Assembly: GCA_007644065.1 (NCBI GenBank)
Contig: VJWN01000030.1
Span: 124,001-188,000, forward strand
Source of the DNA: Margaritispora aquatica
Taxonomy: Eukaryota > Ascomycota > Leotiomycetes > Helotiales > Discinellaceae
Length of the DNA stretch: 64,000 nt
Reading direction: 5' to 3'
The notes beneath the pieces are model-generated. The model was not told the DNA's origin and made no database searches. It worked only from the letters and a program-made list of their open reading frames with translations. The position numbers were made by a program, and so were the translations under genes. This document shows, piece after piece, positions 46,588 through 58,920 of this stretch (within the stretch, counting starts at the first letter, position 1; every line of letters starts with the position of its first letter).

Positions 46588-49500
46588 ATGTGATCTATGC
46601 GTTGTTATTGGGAGGATGGAGTCTTTCTCTTCGGCACGGTGGGATGGTGGTGTAGTAAGAAGCAGCGAGGGTAAAAGTAAACACAGATCTCGAACCTGCC
46701 TCAAATGTTCGACAGATTATATACCTGTTCAACTCCTGTGAAAGGGCATAGCAAAACTACTCCCAGAGTAGGCAAAGACATGAATTTATATTTAGAGATT
46801 TCGCTTGCCTCCATCTCATCGAGTTCGAGAATCCAATGTAGTGATGTTAGCTTTGTTAGTCGTACATGCCAATGCAAATACCATATACCACATATTCGAT
46901 CCGAAACCGAGCTCTCGGTGAGCTACATAAAAGCCTGTTTACTAGATCCCGTAACCTGTAGCTGTATGCAATAACGGTGGATAGAACCAATTTTGCTTCC
47001 TGTTATGGTATGTTGGTGGAGAATCTTCGCCTGGCTCTTACCCATACATATCAGCTCTTGTACGATAAATGCTACCTTGGTGTGTCCTAAACAATCGCGA
47101 CGACAAGCAGAAAATTAAGTTCGACTATTGTCGACGAGGAATCAACTGAAGGTAACCCAGCAAGATCACAATCGCTTTGAGGGGTTATATTGTATGCGGC
47201 TTTTAGCTTCATGCCGATTCATTTGGTCTTGTCCTCGTAGATTTGCAGTTTTCATGGCATACGCAAAGAATTGAAAGTGAGTCTCCATAGATCTTATGTC
47301 TCGAAGCTATTGCTGATCATTGTTATTGGCTCAATCTAAGTGCCTGAACTGAAATTACCACTTCATTCAAGATGCAGGTTTGGCTATCAATTACCACAAT
47401 AGGTGTTTGAGAAAGATGTGCTTCTATCACATCATACGTGTCTACATGTAGCAGAATCAAGGACAGCATTGAGAAAATATGCATTTCTGGGTTTTAAGTT
47501 GATGATTCGCATACGAAATTTACTTAGCATAGCCATTACCAATGCCAATTTCTAAAGCCCGTTTTCCGCCCCAAGGTTCAACACATACAGCATAATAACG
47601 TCGCCTGCTGTGATTTTCTTGCCAGCGCTTGAGGAGCAAGCTACCCCAATACACCTGGACAGGCAAAGGCTGTGCCACATGGCCGGCCCATATATTTTGT
47701 CTGCAAGATCCCAATTAAGCCTTCATAACAAAGCCCGCGGTGTCCTTGCAGACGGACAACTTGCCTTTACTGGGCGACATATTCCAATTGATCAATCATA
47801 AAGCGGTCTGGATGGCTGAGAAGTAGGGAACTCCCTTACCGCCACAAGCGCCGAGCGCACGAATTCTTTAAGAATAGATATAAAAAACGAGTACAAATAC
47901 TCGCAGAACTGTGTACCGATACCCAAATAATTGTCACATGCCCTGCATTGCCTTCTGTGTTGTGCTGTAAACTTTCACAAGTTGTCTAACCAACTAGGCA
48001 CAACCACATAATACTCCACGACGATGGGAGTCTTCGAGCCCAGGACCTGACACGATATACCACTTGATACGTGAAAGGAACAAAACTTGCAACAGAAAAT
48101 AACTGGACCCATGTTACCTACGAATTTTGTCCTTTTGCTGCTCGCAAATGAAGGTAGTCTTCAACACAGCAATGCCTTTTGAGTGCATTTTTTCCTCTTT
48201 TTTCCTCGATGGATATTGCTCGCGGAGAAGCAATGAAAAACATCCTGCAGTCTGCGATCCATCAAGGATTGTAAATGTTGTCGCTGAGACTATTCTCTTC
48301 ACACAAGGTGTTGAGTGGCACCACTGTTGTTCTGGGGTTTCCATCCGTTTACAGAGCTTGACACGATGTCACTACTCTTTTGTCTGCGTCTGCCATAGAT
48401 CCCACATGCCAGTCTCTTTTGTTGGATATTAAAATCCCAATGCGTGGGATAGGGTCTCTCAAGGTCGAGCAATATCCCACCCAGCAGACAAACAATGTCG
48501 ATGGAGTGTCTCACGAGTGGATTGACTCGTTCGAGAAGCCTCAACCATGTTGCGTGTTGTAGCCACTATGTATGGAGCCTCGCATGAGCAGTGGCAGATC
48601 CGCCCTTCACCAATACACGCATCAGTTTTTGGTGTTTGCTATTTCTTTCAGCGCATTGTCGTCCCTCCTTACGAAGTTCATAAAGCATTACAAAGAGAAA
48701 GAGATCCCGTCAATATTGTTCGATATTATTCTAGGATTAAATGAGTGCAGTGGTAGCAAGTTTCGTTGGATGTGCTGCGAGAGCTGCGAACAAACTTGTA
48801 TGTGACAATCAATGATGAATGAGACCTGAGGTTTTGGAGGGAGGTCCTACTGTGGTTCTGTTCTCAAGTAGGGAACGTGCCACCCTAGCTCCCTAGATGT
48901 CAACATCAGCAACTGCAGAACATTTCTACTCTTAATTATGTCTCTGGATTTTGGTCTGACCGGTATCATCAGCCTCTCTCTCAATAACTCGCTGCTCGTC
49001 ATCATATGCAGAAGATCCAACACGAGATCCACGTGGCTTTGGCATTATGAGGTGTCTCGGTAGTTCGTCTTCACTCGATCCACGTCAGAGTGCCCCAGCA
49101 GGCTATCGAGCTGGATGCACATTTCCACAAAAGACACAATTACAGTCAGATCTTGAAAATATCAGTATGATAAAGAGTTCGTTCTGTGCCCTCTAGAGAA
49201 GACGAAAAGTTCTACGATTCTGTATGCTCAGGTCCCGTCGGGTGCCAAAGAGGCACTTCATTCAGTTCCGCGCCAGCAAGTTGGGCTTCAACTTGAGATG
49301 GTGCGTGGATTTGGGCTGTGAAACACCATCGATACCATTGGCACCGGATGTCACCTCCTGATACCCGACTAGATGCAAGTACTTGCGTATCAATTCGATG
49401 TATAGCCCTGTTTTTTCTTCGCCTGGTTATGGGAGCAAGGCAAATGATTGTACGTGGCAGAACTTGCAGCCTACTGTACAGGCTCACGCTTTACCTTACC

Positions 49501-49953
49501 CCTTGGGATAGCTCGAACTATTTGTACCATCGCTGCTCCTACATGCTCGTCGGCTCCGCTCATGGCGGTGAGCTTCAAGTGTCATCTCATTGGGTTAATG
49601 TTGCAAGAATGTCTTTGAGAGGCGATGTGCCCGGGCGAGCGACTGGCTCTGCTTCCTCGTCAGCCCCTTTCAAGAATTGCATCTGTTATTCTACCAGTCG
49701 GCTTCTAGTGATGCATGCGTTGGAGATGCAATTTGTTTCTGCTTGTGATCAGTGCCTGCAGCCTCACTACAAGGGCATGAGAAGGCAATGGTGAGTTAGT
49801 AGACACGTCAAGTACATATTTTAACGAGTTTTCATTTCAACCTGCAAACCGTTGTTGCATCCTTATATTATCCTGGACATAAATATCAGGTACTCGTCTG
49901 ATCTTCTACTCGGTCTTAAGGTTGGCCTTGATTATCATCATCATTGTTTTGAC
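46588..49953. other. Long gene-poor region
   Basis: Over 3 kb without a gene I can support. Open frames up to 158 codons occur (for example 49318-49794 on +) but lack motifs and have poor composition. No terminal inverted repeats or transposase-like frames are recognised. It could hold non-coding RNA or decayed sequence. Confidence 0.5.
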
Positions 49954-51076
49954 ATGGACTCAACACAATCCCGGATACAGTGCGATGTCCAGGGCTGTTC
50001 TGGCAGCTTCACACGGCAGCAAGATCTTCATCGCCACCAACGGGAATATCATTGCGAATCCAAAAAGTGCCCTTGGTGTGATTACACTTCAAAACGAGAC
50101 CAGAGAGTTCTTGAGCATATCGATGAAAACCACAGGCCGAGAAAACACAAAATGCGTCTTTCTACTGGTAAGACTAAAATGCATGTTTGCCGAAATGGGA
50201 GGATTTAACAAGACATCAGACTCTCCTAAGCAGACACAAGACAGCGAAGAATTTCGGTCCAGAGATCGAGATGAGACAGCCAATTCCTCTTCAGTTCAGG
50301 CACAATCACTGTTGGACGAATCAGCATTAAGGTTGGGCGAGATGCTGCAGCCACTTGGCAAGCGAGGCAGCCCCAGCTTTGAAGATCTCCCGATCCTCAG
50401 CCCGCAACCTACTGCAGCCTCATCACTTCAACGAAAGACAATGTTAGTGCCAGGAAGGGAGGCAGGAGACGATAAGCGGAAAACTCGTGGGCTGTCTGTA
50501 AGATCTCGTCCAACAGTTGGCTCAGAAAGTATTTTGGGGGCGCAAATGATGAAAAATGGTCGAGACAGCTCGATCAAATACGAACAGAATAGCACCCAAA
50601 TTTCTGCTTCAACCAATTATTCTCCTTCAAGCATGTCTAATGATATGTCAAATTCCCAGCACTTCAGCCAAGTTGCACAGCATCATCCTCTTCAAGCATT
50701 TCAGAGCTCTCAGCCTCGTGTGCAGTTCGAGCCAACACCTTTGTCATCCTCATCATACACGTCGCAGGCATCGTTTTACTATGGCTTTCAGATGGGCACT
50801 CCCCAAGCACTACAACCATCATACACGCCCAGCCCGACTTCCCCTGCCTTCAATGGACATTTGTTGCCTGTGTCGTCGCCCGACCCTTCATATGTAACGA
50901 CGGCTATGCATCAACCGTCTTCTAGTCTCCTATCACCATATCATAGTGTCCTACCAATATCGCCAACATTTATTCCGAGTCCAACTTCACCTTCTGTGGC
51001 CACACATTATGACGATGAATTTATGTTCCCACCCGACGAAGAGTACGATACAATCAGTAGGACGAATCGGTGGTAG
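49954..51076 (+). CDS. C2H2 zinc-finger protein with Ser/Pro-rich tail
   Basis: Exons 49954-50167 and 50220-51076 encode 356 residues, joined across a 52-nt intron. The N-terminus has two C2H2 fingers with classic spacing. The first is C-x4-C-x12-H-x4-H (CDVQGCSGSFTRQQDLHRHQ). The second is C-x2-C-x12-H-x4-H (CPWCDYTSKRDQRVLEHIDE). A basic HRPRKHKMR stretch follows and may be a nuclear signal. The remaining 280 residues are Ser/Pro/Gln-rich and disordered, like a transcriptional activation region, ending in an acidic DDEFMFPPDEEYD segment. A DNA-binding regulator is likely; target genes are unknown. A 34-nt intron alternative also keeps the frame but is shorter than usual for fungi. Confidence 0.82.
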
Positions 51077-52569
51077 TGACATAGTCCGTCGTGCTATTGT
51101 GTTGCATGCGAGGAGTTTTGGGATTATTGTACGTGGCACTTTCGTGTCACGGCAGAATGGTGAATAAGTAAAGAGATTAGCTACATGGCAGGCTTTCTGG
51201 AGACACGGCACATCGGCTTCGCGGTCTGCATTCATTTACTGTTATTCTGGGCGCAATATTGTTTCTTGAACTTTGAGGTACTAACATGTGGTTGATGTCA
51301 AATTCCATTTTTACGAGACTCATTCCGGCGTTTGTTTCAACTTCTGGAACTGGGATTGTGGTTTTATTTCCACTCCACCGCGGATGTTATGTATATTGTG
51401 TTTCTCTTACACATGTTACGATTATCTATTGTTTGGAGTATTCGTCTGATACGTTTTTGCGAGTACCTCCAGTCTGTATTCTATCTTTGGGCTTAACTAG
51501 TAGTAATCATATTGGTTTTCATCTCCGCCCCATGAAGACAATTGCTATTCGCAATAATCTCATCAAGCTGTGTTTGGGTAGCATCACAATGATCGCCGAC
51601 ATTTCTATCAAGTGAGCATGGTTAGAATGACAAGACTCTATATCTTCAATTTTCTCGACAAGATCCTTGTGAATAAGCTGCTTCAAATCGGGCATTACAA
51701 GCTCCACACAACAGAAGGTAGAGGTAGGGCATGTGATGTTCTGTTAAGCTCTCGTTTACTCCCGCTTAGCGAGGGAGCTCCCTTTTACAAATCGCATGGC
51801 TGAACTTCGTTTGGGAAGTAACTAATTTCCGTGAAAGAATGTAAGGTATGAAATGCTTCGATGAGCCATCTATTGATGCTTATATAATTATCCATGTTGT
51901 GCGCGTTGGCAAGAGAAGGACTTCAGTTGGTCAATCGTTGAAATGAAGGGGGGTTTCTTTCAGTATAACTTCCGTGGCTGCGAGACATGGAAACAACGAG
52001 GATATTCCCTCCCCTGACAAGTTTGAAGTAAAGAGATCTTCTGTTTAATGCTTCTCACAATTAGACGATCGAAGCAGAGAGCTGACGTAGATGATGCGTG
52101 CTAGACGTTCGATTCAAGGACCGAATACCTTGTATTGTATTGAAGTGCTTGATCACAAAATTTAGGCTGATAAGTATCTGCTTTGGAAGCTTCGTCTACA
52201 AGTAACAGATTAAGTACAGCTACATTTCAGCAAACATTTCTATGTTGCCTTCCCAGATTACCAAACATGTATAGTTAAACGCCTTACTCCGTAGCTCCCC
52301 CCATCCGCACCCAATAGGGCCCTAAATAGACTCCCTCTTCTAGAGGCGACGATCCCTGTCTCTCAAGCTCAGTTTGAACAAAGATCTCTCGAGCTCCCTT
52401 GGTAACTGTCCTTGGTTTCGAATTTGTTGTTTCAAATGCGGGTTGAAGCAGCCGAGCATGACTTTGTTTTGGATGTATGGCTTGAAGCCAGAACTCTTCC
52501 TCATTTTCCCTTCTAGACCTTGAAGGCGCAATTTTCCTGACCTTCATTCTTTTTAACATGAATTGCATG
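51077..52569. other. Convergent intergenic region with a coding-like frame at its right end
   Basis: Lies between the 3' ends of the C2H2 gene (+) and the GPCR gene (-). At 52685-52284 the minus strand keeps a second open frame rich in charged residues (VRKIAPSRSRRENEEEF, EGVYLGPYWVRM) that could be an alternative GPCR tail. The rest holds nothing recognised. Confidence 0.5.
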
Positions 52570-53785
52570 TCAGGTCTTTTGACGATTCCGTGCTCGTGCT
52601 CCAACAACAAGGAACACCACTCCATTCCAGAATCCCCGTAGTGAGCCCATCGAGCCAACAGCAAGGAGCAGCGGGTAGGACTCAAAGTGAGGGTTTATGA
52701 AAGCTCCCAATCGGTTTGCTGTCGGCGCCACCCACACTGCGAGCAGTACGACAAAGAACATGAGTGGCATGAGAATATACTGTCCGAACGACACAGGCCC
52801 TCGATTTGGTGGCCGTACCACGACGCTTCTTTGTGTATGGGTGAGGGGCCAATCATTTTTGGAGGAAGAGGCGGCTGATTCCAGATCACTTGGATCGTTT
52901 AAGTCGGGCATGTATGCAGTCACTGCAATGCCATTTTTGGGGTGACTGCAAGTTACACTTCGACCTGATGCTGCTGTGCCGAGATTGATGTAATTGTCAT
53001 CGAATGATCTGAGCAATCGTCTTTGTTTGAGAACTTCGAGGCCAACCAGAGAATATAGTAGTAGGATGATGAATATGACAAGCCTTGGGCGCAAGAACAT
53101 CAGTTTAGGGTCAACCTAGAAGTTGGGGGAACTTAGACGTACCATATAATGGCGTAGAAAAACAAAATCCTGAACAGCACCCAGTTTCGAGCTATTGAAC
53201 ACCATAACTTTCGTCGTCAATTAGCATATATAGATGTACGCGAAGTAGAAGAACAAACGTACAGTCACACTCGCATACATGGGTCCCTTCGCCGGTGTGT
53301 GGATAAAGAGGAATACAATAGCAGGGATCCCACAGAAACCTGCAATGGCGGCAATATATTTGATCTCCAGCCTGCGGAGATCTTCGGCGTCGTACTTGTG
53401 AAAGACTATCAGATACACATCGATCGCCATTGCTAAGGTCCAGAAAACATCCGTCAATGGAAACCTGCATGATTTTCAGTAAGCGACTACAGTGTCCAAC
53501 TTGACGTATCCACCTGCGGACATGATCTTACATTTGCATCAGAAACCCTTGAAATTGACATAAGTGTGAGCGATTACCAGCATCGGGCCCACTCAGCGAA
53601 ATCATCGTTGCTGTAACATCGAAAATATTGAAAAATGCGTTGATGAAGATGAGACGATTTATTGGATTGCGAAAATGTCGAGAGGAGATGAAGACTCCAA
53701 TTATTGTCACTACTCCCAACCCAGACAAGATAGATGCGCCGCGTTCAACGAGCGTCAGGACATGAAGCTCAGAAGGTGTAAGCAT
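52570..53785 (-). CDS. cAMP-receptor-like G protein-coupled receptor
   Basis: Four exons, 53785-53532, 53464-53263, 53207-53143 and 53083-52570, encode 344 residues. A second in-frame ATG 39 bases upstream (53824) is possible. Seven hydrophobic segments are clear. TM1 begins near LVERGASILSGLG; the TM1-2 loop has SSRHFRNPINRL; TM3 has FPLTDVFWTLAMAIDVYL. LWCSIARNW precedes TM5, and TM7 holds GSMGSLRGFWNGVVF. This is the fungal class resembling Dictyostelium cAMP receptors (GprH-like), which signal through heterotrimeric G proteins. The third intracellular loop is long and Ser/Asp-rich. The chosen end at TGA gives a very short tail (GARARNRQKT); see the findings for an alternative. Confidence 0.88.
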
Positions 53786-54180
53786 CTTAACTCGATGCAC
53801 AAAAATTCGCAATATGGAGTGCACGTATTCGACACATTAATTTTGAAAGCTTGATCATCTTGGAAATCTTGTGGCGAATGCGTGGAATAGATATCTTGTG
53901 GTAGGATGTTGACTTCTTTTTGATAGATATGACACTTGCATGGGTGAATATTGCGTGCTGTGTGCCATCCGCATGATGATTTTGAGTGGCTGTTTGGGCA
54001 ATTCAGAACTACCTGGATACCTCCAAACTTTTCTTCCACACCTGGGAAAATAAGTCTTAAAATATCTAGCGACCAATGAACGTAACCCATGGATATTGGA
54101 AAGCTTCTTTAGATCAATCATCAAGCGAAACCAACGGGTCACTGGAGGTTCTGATGATACAAAGAGGGGGGAGCACGAGA

Positions 54181-54330
54181 AAAAGCAATATAAAACAGAG
54201 CTGAGCGAAGATCTAATCACTTGGCAACCGAATCAAGCTCACCCACTAGAAGCGTATGAAAGCTTGGAGGCAAAGGAATAAAAAGAAATATCAAACACAG
54301 CCATAGATCTAATCACTTGGCAATCCAATT
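54181..54330. repeat. Degenerate tandem duplication, period about 96-100 bp
   Basis: A 19-nt identical core (AGATCTAATCACTTGGCAA) occurs at 54209-54227 and 54305-54323. It is flanked by similar upstream AAAAG(C/A)AATAT(A/C)AAACA and downstream segments in the same order. This indicates an old direct duplication. Confidence 0.75.
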
Positions 54331-56314
54331 TGCCCACAGAGATACCTTGATGGTGACTTCAAAAGAAATACAATGCAACAAACGGCTCACATGGTGTCAT
54401 GAGGGAATTAGTCAAACATTGACTCTAGATTCACAAAAATTGAAGATTTGAAGTACAGAAACAATATTCGAAGCCATGATGTCAGATTCTTTGTCACGAG
54501 CCTCCCCATTCTCATTCTGTCACGGAGAAGCAGAATTCAATTTCAAAATTTATCTTACAGATCCTTGTATCATCAATTCGAGGTTCAATCGGGAAGAAAG
54601 CAGTCGAATCGAGTGATAAAGTTATAACCTCATGAATTGCAAGTATTCGTTCAATCCACTTAGATTCTAGATGTCTGGAAATTTGTGGCATATTTATAAT
54701 ACCTAGTTGTTAACACCTCCAGGGAAATATGTTGCTTCCACGATTCTTCACTCAAAAATTGTAAACTGCGCTGGCCTTTCTTTGTACAAGTAATAGAGAC
54801 CAGACAAATATTAGCGCGCTTAATCTTTTATTATGTGTCATAGCCATATGCTTGGCGGTTGATTTTAAACCCAAATTGAGGAAGAATTATGTGAAGGTAA
54901 CCACTTCAATTTTCAGCAAAAAGTAATTAGTTGGGGATACTTTGAATCCACAGAAATGAACCACAAGCCATCCAGTCTGCTTGCAAAACGGATGGTCTAC
55001 GAAAAGAGCTTGGCGTTTCCATTGCAGTTTCAATGGGTTAGACTCGTCACTCTCTAGTCCACTTTCTTTGCAGCTGTACCCGACGTTGCATGGCTCCTGA
55101 TAGTTTGAAGATGGTGCCATGAGCGTACTTTGGCATGGCATTTCGACAAGCAAAGGGGAGCAGACAGACACTAAATCTCATTTCGCTACTGGATACTAAG
55201 TAGAGCGAGTCCTTACTGAATACTGAATTAGGGAGTATGGGGGTCTCGATGTACTAGTTAGACGTAAATGAAATCGATATCCTCCTCCTTATTTAAGATA
55301 CAGATTCTCACGACCTACTCTTTTCACTTGATGAATATTCATGATAAAAAAATCACAATGTTCGAGTTCAGGTCTAGAATGGGTGAGAAAGTTTGCATTC
55401 ATTGTGTATGAACCCAAACGCACATCAAACGCCTACCTCAGTTATTCGGCTGTGTGTGTAAATGCCGAGGTGCTGTGCTGGTTTCCATCTTCAACGAGAG
55501 GGCAAGAAGAGAAGCAGAGTCATTCAAACCTCTCATATGTTGGCGTATACACGAAGACTAGGAAGTGAATTCCTGGAGAGAGAGCTGTTCAGATTCAAGG
55601 GAGTGGGTGGTTATGAAGAGAATAGATGCGCCAATCTATTGACTCATTATTGTAATTTCACCAATGCATTTGATGGCAGTTTTTGCAAATTCATCGGAAT
55701 ATACCACCCTTACCAAGATGGTGATTTTGCTACCCAGATCAATCGAATATTGTTATCACCAGGATAAAAGAATGTAAACTGTGATATTTGAAGGTCAGAT
55801 GCAATAGAATTCGGTTACAAGCCTACCAGACATCATATAAGCACATGTCTGATCAAAAACTCGGGACCGGGGTGGATTTTAAACAGGAAAAGGGAAATAA
55901 ATGTGAAGAACCGGAAGGACTTCATGAAACCTACCAATCCCAGAAATGGTGATTTTCCCCCCAACGACACAAAACCGTGATTCCAGTCTTATCTGCCCAG
56001 AGCAATCTTAACCTAGCTGATTCAATGGTTAGCATATAAGTCCTTATCAGCTTTTGAGTTTCTACCTACTTAATATTTGCGTCCATCCATTTGCATACGC
56101 CAAGCAGAATTGCAAGTATTCCCATGAATAATTCGTTGAATCCATTAGCCACTTGCTATTATCTTGCCATACCTCAGAAGTCTTTCTTCAGGTCATTATA
56201 GATCACGGACTGGATCGTAGTGGCCTTCGTAGTGAGGCTGACTTGAGCTATGCCCAGGTTCATTATCGCAGACCTCCTTTACCGGAACTAAAGCTATCAG
56301 CCAAACGCTTTTTG

Positions 56315-56497
56315 CTAGATAGCGATCGAGGTACTTGGCTCTCCGGCTTTCCTTGCCCGGAGGTGCTGGATGATGTGCCATTCGACAACACCTGGAATTG
56401 CCAGCCATCGTTCATTACTCCACCACTGCCCTGATTCCATCACCCAAGTTCTAAACAGATCTTCCAACCTCTCCTTCTCATCAAGTGTAAGTCTCAA
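56315..56497 (-). pseudogene. Isolated protein-like fragment of unknown family
   Basis: A 60-codon minus-strand frame encodes a strikingly protein-like, Trp-rich peptide (LDEKERLEDLFRTWVMES, then GQWWSNERW, IPGVVEWHIIQHLRARKAGE), with an amphipathic helix pattern. I find no flanking exon that joins in frame: the frame ends shortly after, and the neighbouring frame (56408-56196) cannot be connected by a tidy intron. It may be the remnant of a gene. The family is not recognised, and chance is possible. Confidence 0.3.
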
Positions 56498-57534
56498 ACT
56501 TGAAGGTATGTAAACTCCTGCAAAGAAATTTCGACGTGCCGACTAGTTGATGTTAGATGGATCAAGAAATTGGAATGAGTTTGCTGCCCACAAGGAACTC
56601 CCGCCACCAGCGATCATCTTGCCATTCTCGCTGACCTGTTCTCATGAACATTTCCTGCCTTACCGACCGTGCTGTAGTCGATTGTCGCACAGTGGCCATG
56701 TTGGGGTTCCTGCACGGGAAACTTCACGTCATGACGGGCACGAAGGCATATTCATAAGCTCGCCAACACGCACTTAACCATTCCACGTTCCTAATGTGTG
56801 CTATTGAGATCCTGCACTTTCAAGCCATTCACCCAATAATGATGCTTCGTACGTTGTTGGTGGTGCGATGCGTGCATGCCATGGTCCAAACGCAAGCTCA
56901 TCTCGACATGAAAATCCAGTAAGTGGTGTTGAATTTTGCCACACCTGCAGGAAGCCGTGACCTATTCTTGTGTAACGCAAACATCGTCAAAGCATAACTT
57001 TGACTGGTGAGATTCGTTCGCTACCAAGTGTGCCGGTTTCCAGGGAACGCACTGGCGGGTCGAGAGAGAAGAGTTGCTCGATAGGAAATTCGGTCACGTA
57101 GCACCAGACAGCCACAACTGGCCAATGAGCCAATTTGACATTACACAAAATCGACGGTGATGTACTTCCGCTTTCAAGAGTACATGCTACTGCATTATCT
57201 ACAATGATTTCTCCTTGCTGCTGACTACAGCAATTCATTATTGTCGTTGCCGGTTATGCCATCTGAGCTTAGCCGATGCCTTGGCCCTATCAGAGCATCG
57301 GTGATGGAGATGCAAGTTCGTCACACATAGTAAGAACAGGCAAAGATATTCCCGAAGTGGCTTTGTGGCCCCCATACAAGTCTTTGCTTGAGATGTTGAT
57401 GTTATGAAGGGCAAACAATGCTGAGATATTGACCCACTTTTATCGGCCGCATCCGTCTTACCAAAATATCAAATTCCAACTACCCCGCTAGCCCCTCCAA
57501 ACTCCAGCTCAACCCAGCCCAAAACTTCAAAGCG

Positions 57535-58920
57535 ATGTCTTCTGCCAAGTCCATATTACTTACTGGTGCATCCAGAGGCATTGGTCTTGCTATTGCAAAC
57601 CATCTCCTCAAAGAATCCCACAATGTTTTCCTGGTGGCGAGAACAGCCGGTCCTATGGAAGCGTTGAAGAAGGAGTATCCAGGACAAGTCGAGTTTCTGG
57701 CTGCTGACCTAAAGGATTTCGATGTAAGAACCTTTGATTTTCTTGAATTATTTCTTATTTACTCTTGTATTTCTCCTCTGCTCCTTTGTTGTATTCAAGT
57801 CAAGCATGGCTGCATATGAAGACAAGTCTTTCGTGCATTATTTTTGAACATGACGTCAGTGTTGGAAGTATCTCTTAATAGTGGCGTATTAGATGAAAAT
57901 TTACTTCTCTCTACTTCTGGAGAAGTTTCTAACTTGATCTTCGATGCAGCCCAATGAATTTGATGACAATGTTAATCTTTGGGGATGCTCCTCGAAGTAT
58001 CATTAAACACTCAGGATTGTCGATTTTTCCGATTTTTCACGTATCCTCAAAGTCTTGATGCCCTCAAAATTTCCCTTTCTCTAGCTCGCACCCTTATTTC
58101 TACATTACAAAAGCTAAAGTACTCCACAGGTAGGACCAAAAGCAGTGGCTCTAGCCTTGAGTGCATTCTCGCGCCTCGACGGCCTCATTATCAATCATGG
58201 AACCCTATCTCCAGTAACCCGCATAGCCGATGCCGACCCAGCAGAATGGCGATCAACTTACGATGTCAACTTCTTCAGTGCTGTCGCTTTCGTAAGCTTC
58301 AATTCTTCTTGTTTAATATCATACTAATGCCAAAGCAAAGATCAAGCCTGCTATCCCAGCACTGCGAGATTCAAATGGTTGCATTATCCTTACTAGTAGC
58401 GGTGCAGCTACAGGCATGTACTCTACTTGGGGTGCTTATGTGAGTTCTATGTGTTATTTTACTGACCGAGATATCTTATCTTTGAGAAAGCGCGCTTTTC
58501 TGTGCCGGCGCCAGGCCACTCCACAAAACCAAGCTGATATTTCATGTACGCATTCAGGGATCCTCCAAAGCAGCACTAAACCACCTTGCCGCAACTCTCG
58601 GCGTCGAAGAGCCAAAAATCACCACACTTGCTATCCGTCCTGGCGTCGTAGACACAGACATGCAAACTGAGGTGCGGGGATACGGCAACATCATGGATAA
58701 CAAAGATGGGGAGAAGTTCAAAGGACTATTTGAAAGCGGCAAGTTGCTGAAGCCAGAGCAACCTGGCCATGTGATAGCTAGATTGGCCCTTGGGGCCGAG
58801 AAGGAGTTAAGTGGGAAATTCTTGAGGTAAGTTACCTTTGGAAGAGGATGAAGAAAATTGATGCTAATACGTGGGTAATTTAGCTGGGATGCAAAGGAGT
58901 TGAGTAGTTATCAAGAGTAG
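57535..58920 (+). CDS. Short-chain dehydrogenase/reductase, IRC24-like
   Basis: Exons 57535-57723, 58130-58291, 58341-58439, 58558-58826 and 58884-58920 encode 251 residues. The first intron is 406 nt, far longer than others here. Classic SDR features are present: LLTGASRGIGLAIA for NAD(P)H, LIINHGTLSP in place of NNAG, the catalytic Ser137 in LTSSGAA, and the Tyr150-x3-Lys154 pair in AYGSSKAAL. The last is formed by the third intron join. IRPGVVDTDMQ follows. The pattern resembles yeast YIR035C/Irc24 and benzil-reductase-like enzymes, which reduce ketones or diketones in the cytosol. The substrate is not deducible. Confidence 0.88.

Larger units (their letters stand above)
53786..57534. other. 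Long gene-poor, AT-leaning region
   Basis: Nearly 4 kb with no complete gene. It contains a degenerate duplication (54181-54330), a minus-strand 94-codon frame with several cysteines (55171-54887) that I cannot assign, and a protein-like island at 56497-56315 treated separately. No transposon hallmarks are recognised. Confidence 0.5.

Noticed and set aside
49318..49794. 158-codon plus-strand frame
   Set aside because: No recognisable motif, irregular composition and no supporting splice structure or promoter.
46588..57534. Possible transposon or giant mobile element in the gene-poor right half
   Set aside because: No terminal repeats, target-site duplications, transposase, reverse transcriptase or tyrosine recombinase signatures were found by eye.
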